Below are positions 18,467 to 26,235 of a DNA stretch of 32,069 nucleotides, in pieces; the first letter of the stretch is position 1; every line of letters begins with the position of its first letter. This stretch comes from JAJDFU01 sp964641965 (GTDB lineage Bacteria > Bacteroidota > Bacteroidia > Chitinophagales > Saprospiraceae): assembly GCA_964641965.1 (NCBI GenBank), contig CAZXLD010000053.1:1-32069 (forward strand). Reading direction: 5' to 3'. The notes under the pieces are model-generated. The model was not told the DNA's origin, ran no database searches, and saw only the letters and a program-made list of their open reading frames with translations. The position numbers and the translations under genes are program-made.

Positions 18467-20569
18467 ATGCCATCCACCCGGCGCCTAGCTGCGATTATGT
18501 TCACGGATATCCAAGGATATACCAAACTCATGCGCGAGAGTGAGGCAAAAGCAGTGGAAGTACGAGCTAGGCACCGCGGAATTTTTGAACCTCTGACCAA
18601 ACAATTTGATGGAGAGATCATCCAGTATTATGGCGATGGTACGTTGAGCATATTTAGTAGCAGTGTTAATGCAGTCCAATGTGCTAATGCACTCCAACAA
18701 GCCTTTCTGGAAGAACCTTCCATTCCAGTCCGGATCGGTATGCATACCGGAGATATTCTCTTGACCGAGGACGATATTATCGGGGATAGCGTTAACCTGG
18801 CTGCCCGAATAGAATCTTTGGGTATTCCTGGAAGTGTGTTACTTTCCGGAAAGGTAGCCGATGAGATCAGAAGCCAGGAGGCCCTACCGCTCCAATTTTT
18901 GGGGGATTTTCACTTCAAGAATGATTCCTATAAACGGTCGGTTTATGCACTCGCCATTCCAGGCCTGGTAATCCCGGACCCCAAAAAGCTAAAGGGGAAA
19001 CTGGAGAAACACAAGCAGCTTTCATGGCGTTTAACCCAGCCTCTGAAGTTGGCGTTGCTCGCCTTGTTTATTCTGGCCAGTGGATTTGCAAGCTGGCAAA
19101 TGTTTCAAGGGGACCCGGCGGAACCGAATGCGATTCAACGTTTGGCCGTCTTACCTTTTTTTGATCGCATGAATGACCCCACCCAGGTACACATTTTGAA
19201 TGGTGTACATGAAGCCATAATATTTGAATTGCAAAAAGCAGGCGTACCTGTTGTCCCTCAACCAACTATTCTGGAGTATCAAAACCCGGGCCAGCAAGTT
19301 ACCAATCTGGTGCAGGAGTTAGGTATCAATGGAATTGTAACCGGGGCGATTATGCGAAGTGGTGACTCTATCCAGATTGACATCAGTCTGATAGATATTG
19401 AAGGAGAAGAACAGCATTATAGATGGAATAAATCGTATGAAGAGAATATTAAGAACCTTATCTGGCTGTATAAGGACGTGACTCGTTCCATTGCCAATGA
19501 GATACAACTGGTACTAAGCCCCGACGTCCGGCAACGCCTCAACGAAACGGAGAAAGTAAATGCAAAAGCATACGAACTCTACCTCAGGGGAAGGTATGAA
19601 CTAAACCTCGGCAATCCCGAAAACCTGAACCAGGCCATCACCTACTACGGGCAGTCGCTGGAGGTTGATCCCGGGTTTGAGGATGCGTATACGGATATGG
19701 TTGAGACCTATCTGTTATTGGGCTTTGGGGGTTTGGCACCTTTTGAGGCACATACCAATTTTCGCTTGTGGCGGGAGAAAGCCATAGAGGCCAACCCGGG
19801 GCTGAAGGAAGACCATCAGCTTCAGGCCATGGTCAAGATCTTTAGTGAATGGGATTGGAAAGGGGCAGAGGAAGAGCTTAAGCTGGCTTTGGAGGAATAT
19901 CCCAACTCCTCGGAGCTCTATGATACCTACGCTCAGTTCTTGTGGGCGATGGGGCGCATCGAGGAAAGTGTTGCTGCCGGTCAGAAAGCCGTTGCCCTCG
20001 ATTCTAATAATCACTGGGCAAGCTGCAATTTGAGCTGGGCTTATTACTACAACGGCAACTATCCTTCGGCCTTTCGGCAGTTAGAGGTTACTTCAGAAAA
20101 GCATGGTTGGAATTGCCCCTATCATTATTCTCTCAAATGGCGCCTGATGCTGGACACCAGCTCGACGGAGACGCTTAGAAAACTGGATCTACGGGAATTG
20201 GAAAAACGGGTCCCCTTGGAAGGGGAGCCCGCAGAATGGTTCGGGGGCATCAGCTTATTAGCTTCGGTTTACAGTCAAGCTGGAAGGGAATCTGATGCCC
20301 GGCTTGTGTTGGATCGAATGAGAATGATCGAGAACGAGCGCTTCCTTGATCCTATGTCTTTTGTCTTTCCTTTGATGCATCTGGGTGAATACGACCGGGC
20401 GTTGGATCGCCTGGAGGAGGCCTTTCTGCAACGCTCTTTTTTTCTGATCTATACCATTAAGGCCAACCCGGTGCTCGATCCTTTGCGGCAGAATCCACGC
20501 TTTGTTTCCATTGTAAAAAAGCTGGGACTTGAGGATTCAGAAAACGGGTTTGGGCTCATACCCGGCTGA
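18467..20569 (+). CDS. Class III adenylate/guanylate cyclase fused to TolB-like and TPR regions
   Basis: Of 700 residues, 1-165 form a class III cyclase domain. It has metal aspartates D14 (MFTDIQGYT) and D57 (QYYGDG), the D107 base-pocket position, and the transition-state pair N110/R114 in DSVNLAARIES. The lysine that usually reads the purine, just before YYGDG, is Q53, so substrate choice is uncertain. One transmembrane helix lies at about 192-212. It is followed by a TolB-N/FlgO-like domain (RLAVLPFFD to QLVLSP, about 225-350) and TPR-like helices from about 365 to 690. The cyclase is thus cytoplasmic and the TolB/TPR part periplasmic. The architecture is common among Bacteroidota and rhizobial cyclases. 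The downstream TPR lipoprotein has a similar C-terminus, suggesting the two act together. Confidence 0.88.
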   Translation: MPSTRRLAAIMFTDIQGYTKLMRESEAKAVEVRARHRGIFEPLTKQFDGEIIQYYGDGTLSIFSSSVNAVQCANALQQAFLEEPSIPVRIGMHTGDILLTEDDIIGDSVNLAARIESLGIPGSVLLSGKVADEIRSQEALPLQFLGDFHFKNDSYKRSVYALAIPGLVIPDPKKLKGKLEKHKQLSWRLTQPLKLALLALFILASGFASWQMFQGDPAEPNAIQRLAVLPFFDRMNDPTQVHILNGVHEAIIFELQKAGVPVVPQPTILEYQNPGQQVTNLVQELGINGIVTGAIMRSGDSIQIDISLIDIEGEEQHYRWNKSYEENIKNLIWLYKDVTRSIANEIQLVLSPDVRQRLNETEKVNAKAYELYLRGRYELNLGNPENLNQAITYYGQSLEVDPGFEDAYTDMVETYLLLGFGGLAPFEAHTNFRLWREKAIEANPGLKEDHQLQAMVKIFSEWDWKGAEEELKLALEEYPNSSELYDTYAQFLWAMGRIEESVAAGQKAVALDSNNHWASCNLSWAYYYNGNYPSAFRQLEVTSEKHGWNCPYHYSLKWRLMLDTSSTETLRKLDLRELEKRVPLEGEPAEWFGGISLLASVYSQAGRESDARLVLDRMRMIENERFLDPMSFVFPLMHLGEYDRALDRLEEAFLQRSFFLIYTIKANPVLDPLRQNPRFVSIVKKLGLEDSENGFGLIPG

Positions 20570-20625
20570 TCCGAATTGGGATAATGAATAGGAATTGTTA
20601 CTTTCGATTTTCAGAAATACCCATT

Positions 20626-21468
20626 ATGAATCACCTAAAACCCGGGGCGTTCTACCAGCGTCACCTCAACGCTATCCTTTTTTTCTCTCTTCTGATCCTA
20701 TGGATTTCAGTGTCATCTTGCGGGCAGGCTAATCCGCCAGAGCAGGAAGAAACCGTTCAGCTGCCGGACACCTTGCAAACCGCCCAACAACTTGCCGAGT
20801 TTGGTGCTGCCCAGATGTACATGGCGTGGAATTTCGATCTGGCAGGAGCTGCGCTGAAAAAAGCGGTGGATACCGATCCGGATAATAGCCTGGGGCAAAT
20901 TCAATACGGATGGTACCTGAATTTATCGGGAGATGATGAAACAGCAGCCACGCACATGGCCAAAGCTACTGAGGTGGATCCCCAAAACCCGCTTTGGCAA
21001 GCGTGGCAAGCATGGCATTGTTTGTGGATGAAAAAGTATGCTTGCACAGACGAACACGTGAATGCTGCCTTGGCTGTCGATTTCAACTTTCATTGGGCAC
21101 ATTATGTCAGAGGCTTGAAATTAATCGAACTAGGAAATCCCAAGGAAGCGATTCCCCACATGGAAAAAGCCTATCCGGGACCTCAACAAAAAACAGGCTT
21201 AAGCTTTGCTCATGCCCGGGCAGGCAATCGGGAGAAGGCATTGGAAATTCTGGAAACGCTGGAGTCCGCTGGAAATCCTGCCGATCTGATAGGGATCTCA
21301 CAAACCTACGTGGCCCTGGGGGACTACGATGCCGCCTTCCAATGGCTGGAGAAGGCCTATGAGCAAAGGCACATTTTTTTCCCCTGGTCGGCAATTGATC
21401 CAACGCTTGAACCCCTCAAAAAAGACGAACGGTTCAAGGAACTAATGGCACGCGTAGATTTACCCTGA
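20626..21468 (+). CDS. TPR-repeat lipoprotein
   Basis: From the ATG at 20626 the 280-residue product has a lipoprotein signal: hydrophobic AILFFSLLILWI, lipobox SVSSC with acylated C32 followed by GQ. The ATG at 20584 would add 14 residues. About five TPR-like helix pairs follow (AEFGAAQMYMAWNFDLAGAA, KAVDTDPDN, KATEVDPQNPLW, ALEILETLES). The last segment (FEWL-type DAAFQWLEKAYEQRH, DPTLEPLKKDERFKELM) parallels the end of the upstream cyclase (DRALDRLEEAFLQRS, NPVLDPLRQNPRFVSIV). The two probably arose by duplication of one TPR region. The genes are close enough for one transcript. Likely a periplasmic partner of the cyclase sensor, by inference. Confidence 0.8.
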   Translation: MNHLKPGAFYQRHLNAILFFSLLILWISVSSCGQANPPEQEETVQLPDTLQTAQQLAEFGAAQMYMAWNFDLAGAALKKAVDTDPDNSLGQIQYGWYLNLSGDDETAATHMAKATEVDPQNPLWQAWQAWHCLWMKKYACTDEHVNAALAVDFNFHWAHYVRGLKLIELGNPKEAIPHMEKAYPGPQQKTGLSFAHARAGNREKALEILETLESAGNPADLIGISQTYVALGDYDAAFQWLEKAYEQRHIFFPWSAIDPTLEPLKKDERFKELMARVDLP

Positions 21469-21823
21469 TTTGGAGATAAAACCCCCTTCTTGAATTAAAA
21501 CTATCGAAGAGTGAAGGCAGGGTATATACAAAGGCTCGTGTATCCGGGTACATTTCAAGGGTTACCAGTAGAAAGTCAAAAGCATATCCAGGTTTCTGAC
21601 TCCGACATTTATTAACATCCCTGTCTTGACCGAAGATCCTGTGCCGTCAGTACCACTTCACAATGGGTATAAACCTATTTTTATCCGGTCGCACTGTCGC
21701 CTTTGACCATGGCTTTGTGAGCCGATCAGGAAAGAATTGTCTGATTTCGGTAAACCCCCGCCCTGCCATTTGGAAAAAGAACCTTGCCTTCGTTTTTTGG
21801 AAAATGCAAAAGAAAAAATCAAC
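21469..21823. other. Intergenic region with possible Bacteroidota-type promoter
   Basis: No coding frame looks real before the OmpA-like start at 21824. A TTTG at 21769-21772 is followed after exactly 19 bases by GTTTTTTG at 21792-21799. This fits the Bacteroidota promoter form (TTTG, N19, TAnnTTTG) except for the TA, and would start transcription about 15-20 bases before the ATG. The rest shows no notable repeats. Confidence 0.3.
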
Positions 21824-22792
21824 ATGTCATTTCCAATCAACTCTGCTCGCATTTTCCCTATCCTGGGGGTATCATTCATTCTCACTAGTCTTTTTCCCAA
21901 TCTCCTACAGGCACAAAGGCCTGATGCCCCAAACGCTTCAGACCACCCTTTGATTTCCCGCTTTGAAGGATTTTACATTGGGAAGTATCAAGAAGTTGAA
22001 TTCGACCAGTATGAACTTCCCCTGGGCCCGGCAGAAAAAGGCTCCTTTTCTGAATCCAAAACACTTGAAGGAAGGGTAACCAAGATCAGTTACCAAATGG
22101 TTGATGGCACAAGGCCCTCCCTGTTCCAAATGGTTAAGAATTTCGAAACGGCATTGGGTGCCAAGAACGCCGAATTGCTTTACGCTTGCCAAAAAGCCGA
22201 GTGTGGCGCCGGCAATGACGACATCATAACTCAAGTGGTCATTCGGAAGAACATGCTTAATGAGTACATGCGTTTTGGCCAGCATGCATTTCAAGCCTAT
22301 CGCTTTTCATATGAGGGAAAGGCCTACTATGCCGCTCTTTTTTTTAGAGAAGAAAAGAATCAGGTTGCCTACGAGCTTCATGTAGTTGAGTTGGAAGAAA
22401 TGGCACTGGACAAGGTCAACGTTGCGAATATAGCGGCCAGCATCGAAGAGACCGGCAAGATTGCTTTCTACGGCATTTATTTTGATTTTGGAAAAGCAAC
22501 GATCCAGGCTGAATCGGCGGAGGCCCTTCAGACCATGGCCGATTTTCTGAAAGAGAATCCGGACAAGGAGTTTTTCATTGTTGGCCATACCGACAATGTA
22601 GGCGATTACAATACCAATCTGAACCTGTCGACCCAGCGCGCAGAGGCCGTGGCCAATGAGCTCAAATCTAAATACGGGCTTTCGGGTGCTAAGCTCACTA
22701 CGGTAGGCGTGGGGCCGGTCTCGCCCGTAGCCTCCAACCAAAATGACGAGGGTAGAGCGATGAATCGAAGGGTAGAACTGGTCATTCGATAA
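21824..22792 (+). CDS. OmpA-family protein with DUF4892-like N-terminal domain
   Basis: With the ATG at 21824 the 322-residue product starts with a signal peptide (MSFPINSARIFPILGVSFIL, cleavage near LLQAQ); an upstream in-frame ATG at 21737 would bury it. The first domain (about 40-190: HPLISRFEGFYIGKY, FDQYELPLG, LEGRVTKISYQM, LLYACQKAECG) resembles DUF4892. The C-terminal 105 residues are a peptidoglycan-binding OmpA domain: IYFDFGKATI, ADFLKENP, VGHTDNVGDYNTNLNLSTQR and GRAMNRRVELVIR, with the key D and R of the diaminopimelate site. Pseudomonas-type OmpA proteins share the same two-domain layout. It is probably anchored to the cell wall in the periplasm. Confidence 0.88.
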   Translation: MSFPINSARIFPILGVSFILTSLFPNLLQAQRPDAPNASDHPLISRFEGFYIGKYQEVEFDQYELPLGPAEKGSFSESKTLEGRVTKISYQMVDGTRPSLFQMVKNFETALGAKNAELLYACQKAECGAGNDDIITQVVIRKNMLNEYMRFGQHAFQAYRFSYEGKAYYAALFFREEKNQVAYELHVVELEEMALDKVNVANIAASIEETGKIAFYGIYFDFGKATIQAESAEALQTMADFLKENPDKEFFIVGHTDNVGDYNTNLNLSTQRAEAVANELKSKYGLSGAKLTTVGVGPVSPVASNQNDEGRAMNRRVELVIR

Positions 22793-22824
22793 CTTGGAAA
22801 AGTCCATCTGTCCCCGCTACCCAG

Positions 22825-22840
22825 GGTGAACTTGTTCACC
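22825..22840. repeat. 16-bp inverted repeat between ompA-like and HAD genes
   Basis: GGTGAAC-TT-GTTCACC is a perfect 7-bp inverted repeat with a 2-base centre, 40 bases before the HAD start. The tiny centre suits a protein-binding dyad better than a terminator, and no T-run follows. It could be an operator for the HAD gene. Confidence 0.4.
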
Positions 22841-22879
22841 AACATTGGATGATCCGCAAAGGCGCCTTAAATTGCATGC

Positions 22880-23569
22880 ATGTTCAAATGGCTCCTGTTC
22901 GATGCGGACAATACCTTGCTGGATTTCAAGCGAGCCAGTCGACGGGCTTTCTGGGAGACTTTCCGCCAATTTGGCCTGGGAATGTCTGAAGAACGCTTCT
23001 CGTTGTATAAAAAATTGAATCACGGGGTCTGGCAGGAGTTCGAGCAAAAAAAGATCAGCGCGGAGCGGCTTCGCGTCAAACGCTTCGAGCTGCTTTTCGA
23101 GGCTTTGGAGATCCGGGCCATGGATCCTGCCGAATGCAACCGGGTATTCCTGGAAAACCTGGTTACCTACTCGGAAGCCTACGAAGGTGTTTTTGAGTTG
23201 CTCGTTCTGCTCAAGAAAAAGTATCAGATGAGCTTGGTGACAAACGGTTTGAAGGAGGTACAACGGCCCCGTCTGGATAAAGTCCGGATGACGCACTTTT
23301 TCAACAGCATCATAGTCTCTGATGAGATAGGTTTCGCCAAGCCCGATCCCGCTTACTTTAAAATTGTTTTTGATTCCATTCCCGAACCGCCCGAGCGGGA
23401 AGAGGTGCTAATCATCGGGGATAACTTGCATTCTGACATCCAGGGTGGCCGGGATTTTGGAATCAAGACTTGTTGGGTCAGCCACGGCAAGAGCAATGAA
23501 TCTGATGTCCAGCCTGATTATGAGATTGAGTCTGTTTTAGGTATTGATAAATTGCTTCGTTCCAGATAA
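22880..23569 (+). CDS. YjjG-like HAD-superfamily phosphatase (noncanonical nucleotidase)
   Basis: The 229-residue product carries all HAD motifs: DADNT at 8-12 (nucleophile D8, acid D10), SLVTNG at 118-123 (T121), K154 in GFAKPDP, and IGDNLHSDIQGG at 179-190 (D181, D186). A helical cap lies between residues 16 and 85. The FDADNTLLDF start and GDNLxSDIxGG ending match the YjjG/TIGR02254 group, pyrimidine 5'-nucleotidases that cleanse noncanonical dNMPs. The ATG at 22880 follows ATTGCATGC with no strong ribosome site. The YdeI-like pseudogene begins 20 bases after it, which suggests a two-gene unit. Confidence 0.9.
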   Translation: MFKWLLFDADNTLLDFKRASRRAFWETFRQFGLGMSEERFSLYKKLNHGVWQEFEQKKISAERLRVKRFELLFEALEIRAMDPAECNRVFLENLVTYSEAYEGVFELLVLLKKKYQMSLVTNGLKEVQRPRLDKVRMTHFFNSIIVSDEIGFAKPDPAYFKIVFDSIPEPPEREEVLIIGDNLHSDIQGGRDFGIKTCWVSHGKSNESDVQPDYEIESVLGIDKLLRSR

Positions 23570-23589
23570 AGGGAAAAAATAACCAGGAT

Positions 23590-24184
23590 TTGGAAACGGA
23601 AAAGAGAAAGGACGGCATCTCTACCTTCCAGGCCGAAAGCCTGGAGGCGTGGCGATCCTGGCTTAAAAAAAAACCATGCCACCGAAAAAAGCCTCTGGTT
23701 GATCATCTTCAAAAAAGACAGTGGGATACCTAGCGTCTATTACGATGAAGCCGTGGATGAGGCACTCTGCTTTGGTTGGGTAGATAGCAAGGTGAACAAG
23801 CGGGACGCAAAAAGCTACTTCCAGTATTTCGCCCAGCGAAATCCCAAGAGCAATTGGAGCCGGGTCAACAAACGGAAGGTCGAGCGACTCATGCAGGAGG
23901 GCCGAATGGCTCCGGCAGGGCTGGCTATGGTGGAGCACGCCAAAAAGAGCGGTACCTGGACGGCTTTGGACGATGTCGAAAACGGAATAGTTCCGGAAGA
24001 CCTGGAACGAGCCTTCCAAAATTACCAGGGTTCAAAGGTCAATTTCGAAGCTTTTCCCAGCTCCTCCCGCCGGGCCATTCTGGAATGGATACTCAATGCC
24101 AAGCGGCCGGAGACGCGAAAGAAGCGGATTGAAGAAACGGCCCGACTTGCGGCGGAGAACATTCGGGCGAATCATTGGCGGTAG
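23590..24184 (+). pseudogene. YdeI/OmpD-associated family protein, frameshifted at an A9 tract
   Basis: The downstream frame (23699-24184) encodes the YdeI core: YYDEAVDEALCFGWVDSKVN, RNPKSNWSRVNKRKVERL, EGRMAPAGLAM and a C-terminal helical domain with RRAILEWILNAKRPETRKKR. The missing N-terminus (TFQAESLEAWRSWLKK) lies in another frame just upstream, starting near a TTG at 23590. The two frames meet at nine consecutive A (23665-23673). With eight A the protein would read straight through (SWLKKNHATEKSLWLIIFKK). The cause may be a true disruption, a sequencing error, or transcriptional slippage on the A-run. The family is of uncertain function (linked in some bacteria to peptide or fosmidomycin resistance). 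Confidence 0.8.
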
Positions 24185-24230
24185 CCCGAGGAGAAGGAAG
24201 GGGGAGTACAAGAATGAATAATGAAGGAAT

Positions 24231-24306
24231 GAATAATGAATAATAGAACCCCTACAACTATTCATTTTTAATTCTTTGATTATCCATTTCCATAAAATAC
24301 ATCTCC
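24231..24306. repeat. Cyclase-3'-end repeat, copy R1
   Basis: This 76-bp stretch matches 26095-26170 at 68 of 76 positions without gaps (counted by eye). Read on the minus strand it encodes EMYFMEMDNQRIKNE, resembling the last residues of the propeller-cyclase (EMYFVEIKELENERMKE). It lies between the YdeI-like gene and the vapB-like gene. A local near-repeat of GAATGAATAATGAA precedes it. Confidence 0.8.
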
Positions 24307-24353
24307 GCTGCGTCATTTGATTCTTGCCTTCTTTGGGAACTATTTGTATTCTT

Positions 24354-24384
24354 ACACGTGTTGGAGATCAAAAAGCACACGTAT
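24354..24384. promoter_or_regulatory. Possible vapB operator: repeated ACACGT motifs
   Basis: A perfect 8-bp palindrome ACACGTGT (24354-24361) is followed 23 bp later by ACACGTAT (24377-24384), which overlaps the vapB start codon. RHH antitoxins usually repress their own operon by binding repeated short palindromes around the promoter. Two half-sites about two helical turns apart fit this, but it is inference. Confidence 0.35.
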
Positions 24385-24628
24385 GGTTAAAAAGCTCACC
24401 CTTACGCTCGATCCTAAGATCATCGATATGGCGAAAGCCTATGCTGCCAGGAAGGGAGTAAGTTTGTCCAGCCTGGTCGAGCAATATTTGCGATACCTAA
24501 CCCAGGAAGAAAGGGAGGAGGAACCCTCCAGTCCTTGGGTGAAACGGCTCGCAGGATCTATTCGCTTGGAACCTGACTTTGATTACAAGAAGGAACTGGG
24601 AGACTTGTTGGAAGAAAAATATAAATGA
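24383..24628 (+). CDS. vapB: Ribbon-helix-helix antitoxin (VapB-like, DUF6364 type)
   Basis: The 81-residue protein starts at the ATG followed by VKKLTLTLDPKIIDMAKAYA, the ribbon strand plus first helix of a MetJ/Arc-type DNA-binding fold. GVSLSSLVEQYLRYL forms the second helix. The C-terminal part (SSPWVKRLAGSIRL, DFDYKKELGDLLEEKYK) is the acidic tail that should wrap the toxin. The 4-base ATGA overlap with the PIN gene is typical of a translationally coupled antitoxin-toxin pair. It probably autoregulates through the ACACGT motifs. A decayed relative of this tail is present at 30.3-30.4 kb. Confidence 0.88.
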   Translation: MVKKLTLTLDPKIIDMAKAYAARKGVSLSSLVEQYLRYLTQEEREEEPSSPWVKRLAGSIRLEPDFDYKKELGDLLEEKYK

Positions 24629-25044
24629 AGCACGTATTTGTCGATACCGATATTCTGATCGATTTCCTTACCCAACGAGAGCCGTTTGGAAAATCGGCCA
24701 CCAAACTTTTCAATCGGGTAGCGAAGGGGAACTTGATCATTAGTGTTTCTTCCTTGAGCTTGGCCAACCTGGCCTATGTCTTGCGAAAGCAAAAAGGGGA
24801 TATACGGAAACAAATCGGAGAATTGACACAGCATGTCCAGGTGGAGCCTTTCACAAAAAAGAATTTACAGGAAGCATTAAACAGTTCATTCACCGATTTT
24901 GAGGATGCCTTGCAGCATGCCATTGCTTTGAGTACAACAAGCGCAGAGGCCGTGATAACACGAAATATTCGGGATTTTAAGGAATCCAGTCTACCGGTTT
25001 TTACTCCTTCCGGGTTTTTGGCTTTTGAGGGTGATGCGGAGTAA
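24625..25044 (+). CDS. vapC: PIN-domain toxin (VapC-like ribonuclease)
   Basis: The 139-residue PIN protein is of the PIN_3 type. MKHVFVDTDILIDFL contains D7, D9 and D13; ISVSSLSLANLAYVLRK forms the second motif; SFTDFEDALQHA and VITRNIRDF supply the later acidic residues. PSGFL closes the domain. Such toxins cut RNA when freed from their antitoxin. It overlaps vapB by ATGA. A cyclase-tail relic on the opposite strand lies about 150 bases beyond its stop. It looks intact. Confidence 0.88.
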   Translation: MKHVFVDTDILIDFLTQREPFGKSATKLFNRVAKGNLIISVSSLSLANLAYVLRKQKGDIRKQIGELTQHVQVEPFTKKNLQEALNSSFTDFEDALQHAIALSTTSAEAVITRNIRDFKESSLPVFTPSGFLAFEGDAE

Positions 25045-25188
25045 ATATTGATAGAATGACCTAAAGAAAGCAGCTGTAACCAGCACCTGAACTTTCAAGA
25101 GCTTTCGTTTGGTTTCAATATAGTCCAGGTCTTAGTAAGATTAAACGTCCCTGAAATAGGACAGTATCGACCGACCTTGAACGAATAT

Positions 25189-25269
25189 TCATTCCTTTCT
25201 ATCCACAAAATACATCTCCAGTTCTCTCCTATGCTTCGCCTGGATCTCGCCCCGGGGATTCCAGGAAAT
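25189..25269 (-). pseudogene. Relic of a cyclase C-terminus (repeat copy R2)
   Basis: On the minus strand this reads SWNPRGEIQAKHRRELEMYFVDRKE and a stop. It aligns with the end of the propeller-cyclase, FEPRGKIEAKHKGEVEMYF then VEIKE, over about 25 codons. Upstream of it the similarity stops abruptly. The DNA shares the core CCACAAA-TACATCTCCA with the other copies. Differences such as QAKHRREL suggest it comes from a different cyclase paralogue, not from a recent copy of the neighbour. Confidence 0.75.
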
Positions 25270-25332
25270 TTTTCTATTCCCAAAGGGGTTGAAGAGAGCG
25301 TAAGCAAGGGATAACCAATATATTTTTAGAAA

Positions 25333-25740
25333 ATGGAAAAACAGGAAACTCTTATCAACCAACTGCAAGAGCAATTACCGGGCCTGGTGGGTGTCTATGT
25401 TTTTGGCAGTCGATACGCCGGTCCTGTCAGGCCGGATAGCGATCTTGATGTGGCCTTTCTGCTCCCATCGCCCGATCTGTCTCCCAAACCCTATTTTCTG
25501 TTCCAACTGGCGGCCGAACTGGAATCTAAATTGGGATGTGTGGTAGATCTGGTGGACTTGCATCAGGCAGAAACGGATTTTCGTTTTCAGATCCTTACTC
25601 AAAGCGAGCGGATCTATTGTGCAGACAAAACCCTTTGCGATACCTTTGAAATGTTGGCTTACTCCTTATATCAGAAACTGGAAGAAGAACGCTTTGAGAT
25701 TGTCCAGGAGGTGAAAAAAAGAGGAAGCGTATATAGCTGA
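25333..25740 (+). CDS. mntA: MntA-like minimal nucleotidyltransferase antitoxin
   Basis: The 135-residue protein contains VFGSRYAGPVRPDSDLDVAF, an exact GS-x10-D-x-D nucleotidyltransferase motif (G25, S26, D37, D39). A third acidic region follows at VVDLVDL. The C-terminal helix ends in KKRGSVYS, the usual MntA ending. MntA proteins AMPylate the HEPN toxin HepT and thereby silence it. The next frame downstream is a HepT-like sequence that overlaps by a few bases but looks broken. Here the antitoxin may therefore survive without a working toxin. Confidence 0.85.
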   Translation: MEKQETLINQLQEQLPGLVGVYVFGSRYAGPVRPDSDLDVAFLLPSPDLSPKPYFLFQLAAELESKLGCVVDLVDLHQAETDFRFQILTQSERIYCADKTLCDTFEMLAYSLYQKLEEERFEIVQEVKKRGSVYS

Positions 25741-26071
25741 TATTGTCATACTAAATAAAGTTTTCAGTATTGAACGATGTCTCTATAGGATTCAGGAGGA
25801 CTATACTGGACATGAGGAGGCTTTTAGAACGGATTACATGCGTCAGGATGCTATTGTACTTAATTTTCAACGAGCTTGGGAGCAAACCATTGATCTGGCG
25901 AACCACCTGATCAAAGAACAAAAAGCGGGGATACCGCAGACCAGCAAGGCTGCCTTACATTATCGCCCACATCAAAATGGAGAAGATCAAGTGGAAAAGG
26001 GGTCAAGGTCATTTCCGATAAAAGGCTATTCTAATGGTAACTGCAGCAAAGGCTTGTTTGGGTTGTATTGA
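25733..26071 (+). pseudogene. hepT: HepT-like HEPN toxin, start-less and C-terminally truncated
   Basis: The frame reads IADIVILNKVFSIERCLYRI, then RTDYMRQDAIVLNFQRAW and DLANHLIKEQKAGIPQTSKAA, a clear HepT N-terminal half (the family has xxNKVxxIERCLxRIxE and QDAIxxNLQRA). The first ATG in frame is at 25838, inside the domain; upstream only rare codons such as ATA or ATT are available. After SKAA (about position 25955) the similarity ends, and the remaining 38 residues are unrelated low-complexity sequence. The catalytic R-x4-6-H-x-Y motif of HEPN ribonucleases is missing. It was probably cut by a rearrangement ending at the nearby R3 repeat. Confidence 0.75.
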
Positions 26072-26094
26072 AAATTGGCTTGCGTAAGGTCAGT

Positions 26095-26170
26095 GAATAA
26101 TGAAAAACAGAACCCCTACGACTATTCATTTTTTATTCTTTCATTATTCATTTCCACAAAGTACATCTCC
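26095..26170. repeat. Cyclase-3'-end repeat, copy R3, with a perfect 12-bp inverted repeat
   Basis: This copy matches R1 (24231-24306) at 68 of 76 positions. Within it TGAATAATGAAA (26094-26105) and TTTCATTATTCA (26139-26150) form a perfect 12-bp inverted repeat around a 33-base loop; in R1 the right arm has diverged. On the minus strand it encodes VEMYFVEMNNERIKNE, a variant of the cyclase C-terminus. Confidence 0.8.
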
Positions 26171-26235
26171 ACCTCCCCCTTTATGCTTCGCCATAATGCG
26201 GTCAAAGACCTGGTAGCAATGGTCGATCTCCACGA
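26131..26235 (-). pseudogene. Internally deleted cyclase relic
   Basis: Minus-strand frames read VEIDHCYQVFDRIMAKH, which matches VEEIDYCFKAFDRILGAHG in the propeller-cyclase catalytic domain. They then pass directly into KGEVEMYFVEM, which matches the cyclase's last 20 residues. The intervening 130 or so catalytic residues are gone. A frame change occurs near the GGGGGAGG run around 26174. It is a scar of a second cyclase gene. Confidence 0.7.

Noticed and set aside
24205..24245. GAATGAATAATGAA near-repeats as a possible CRISPR or microsatellite
   Set aside because: Only two short degenerate units with no spacers; better explained as part of the cyclase-end repeat.
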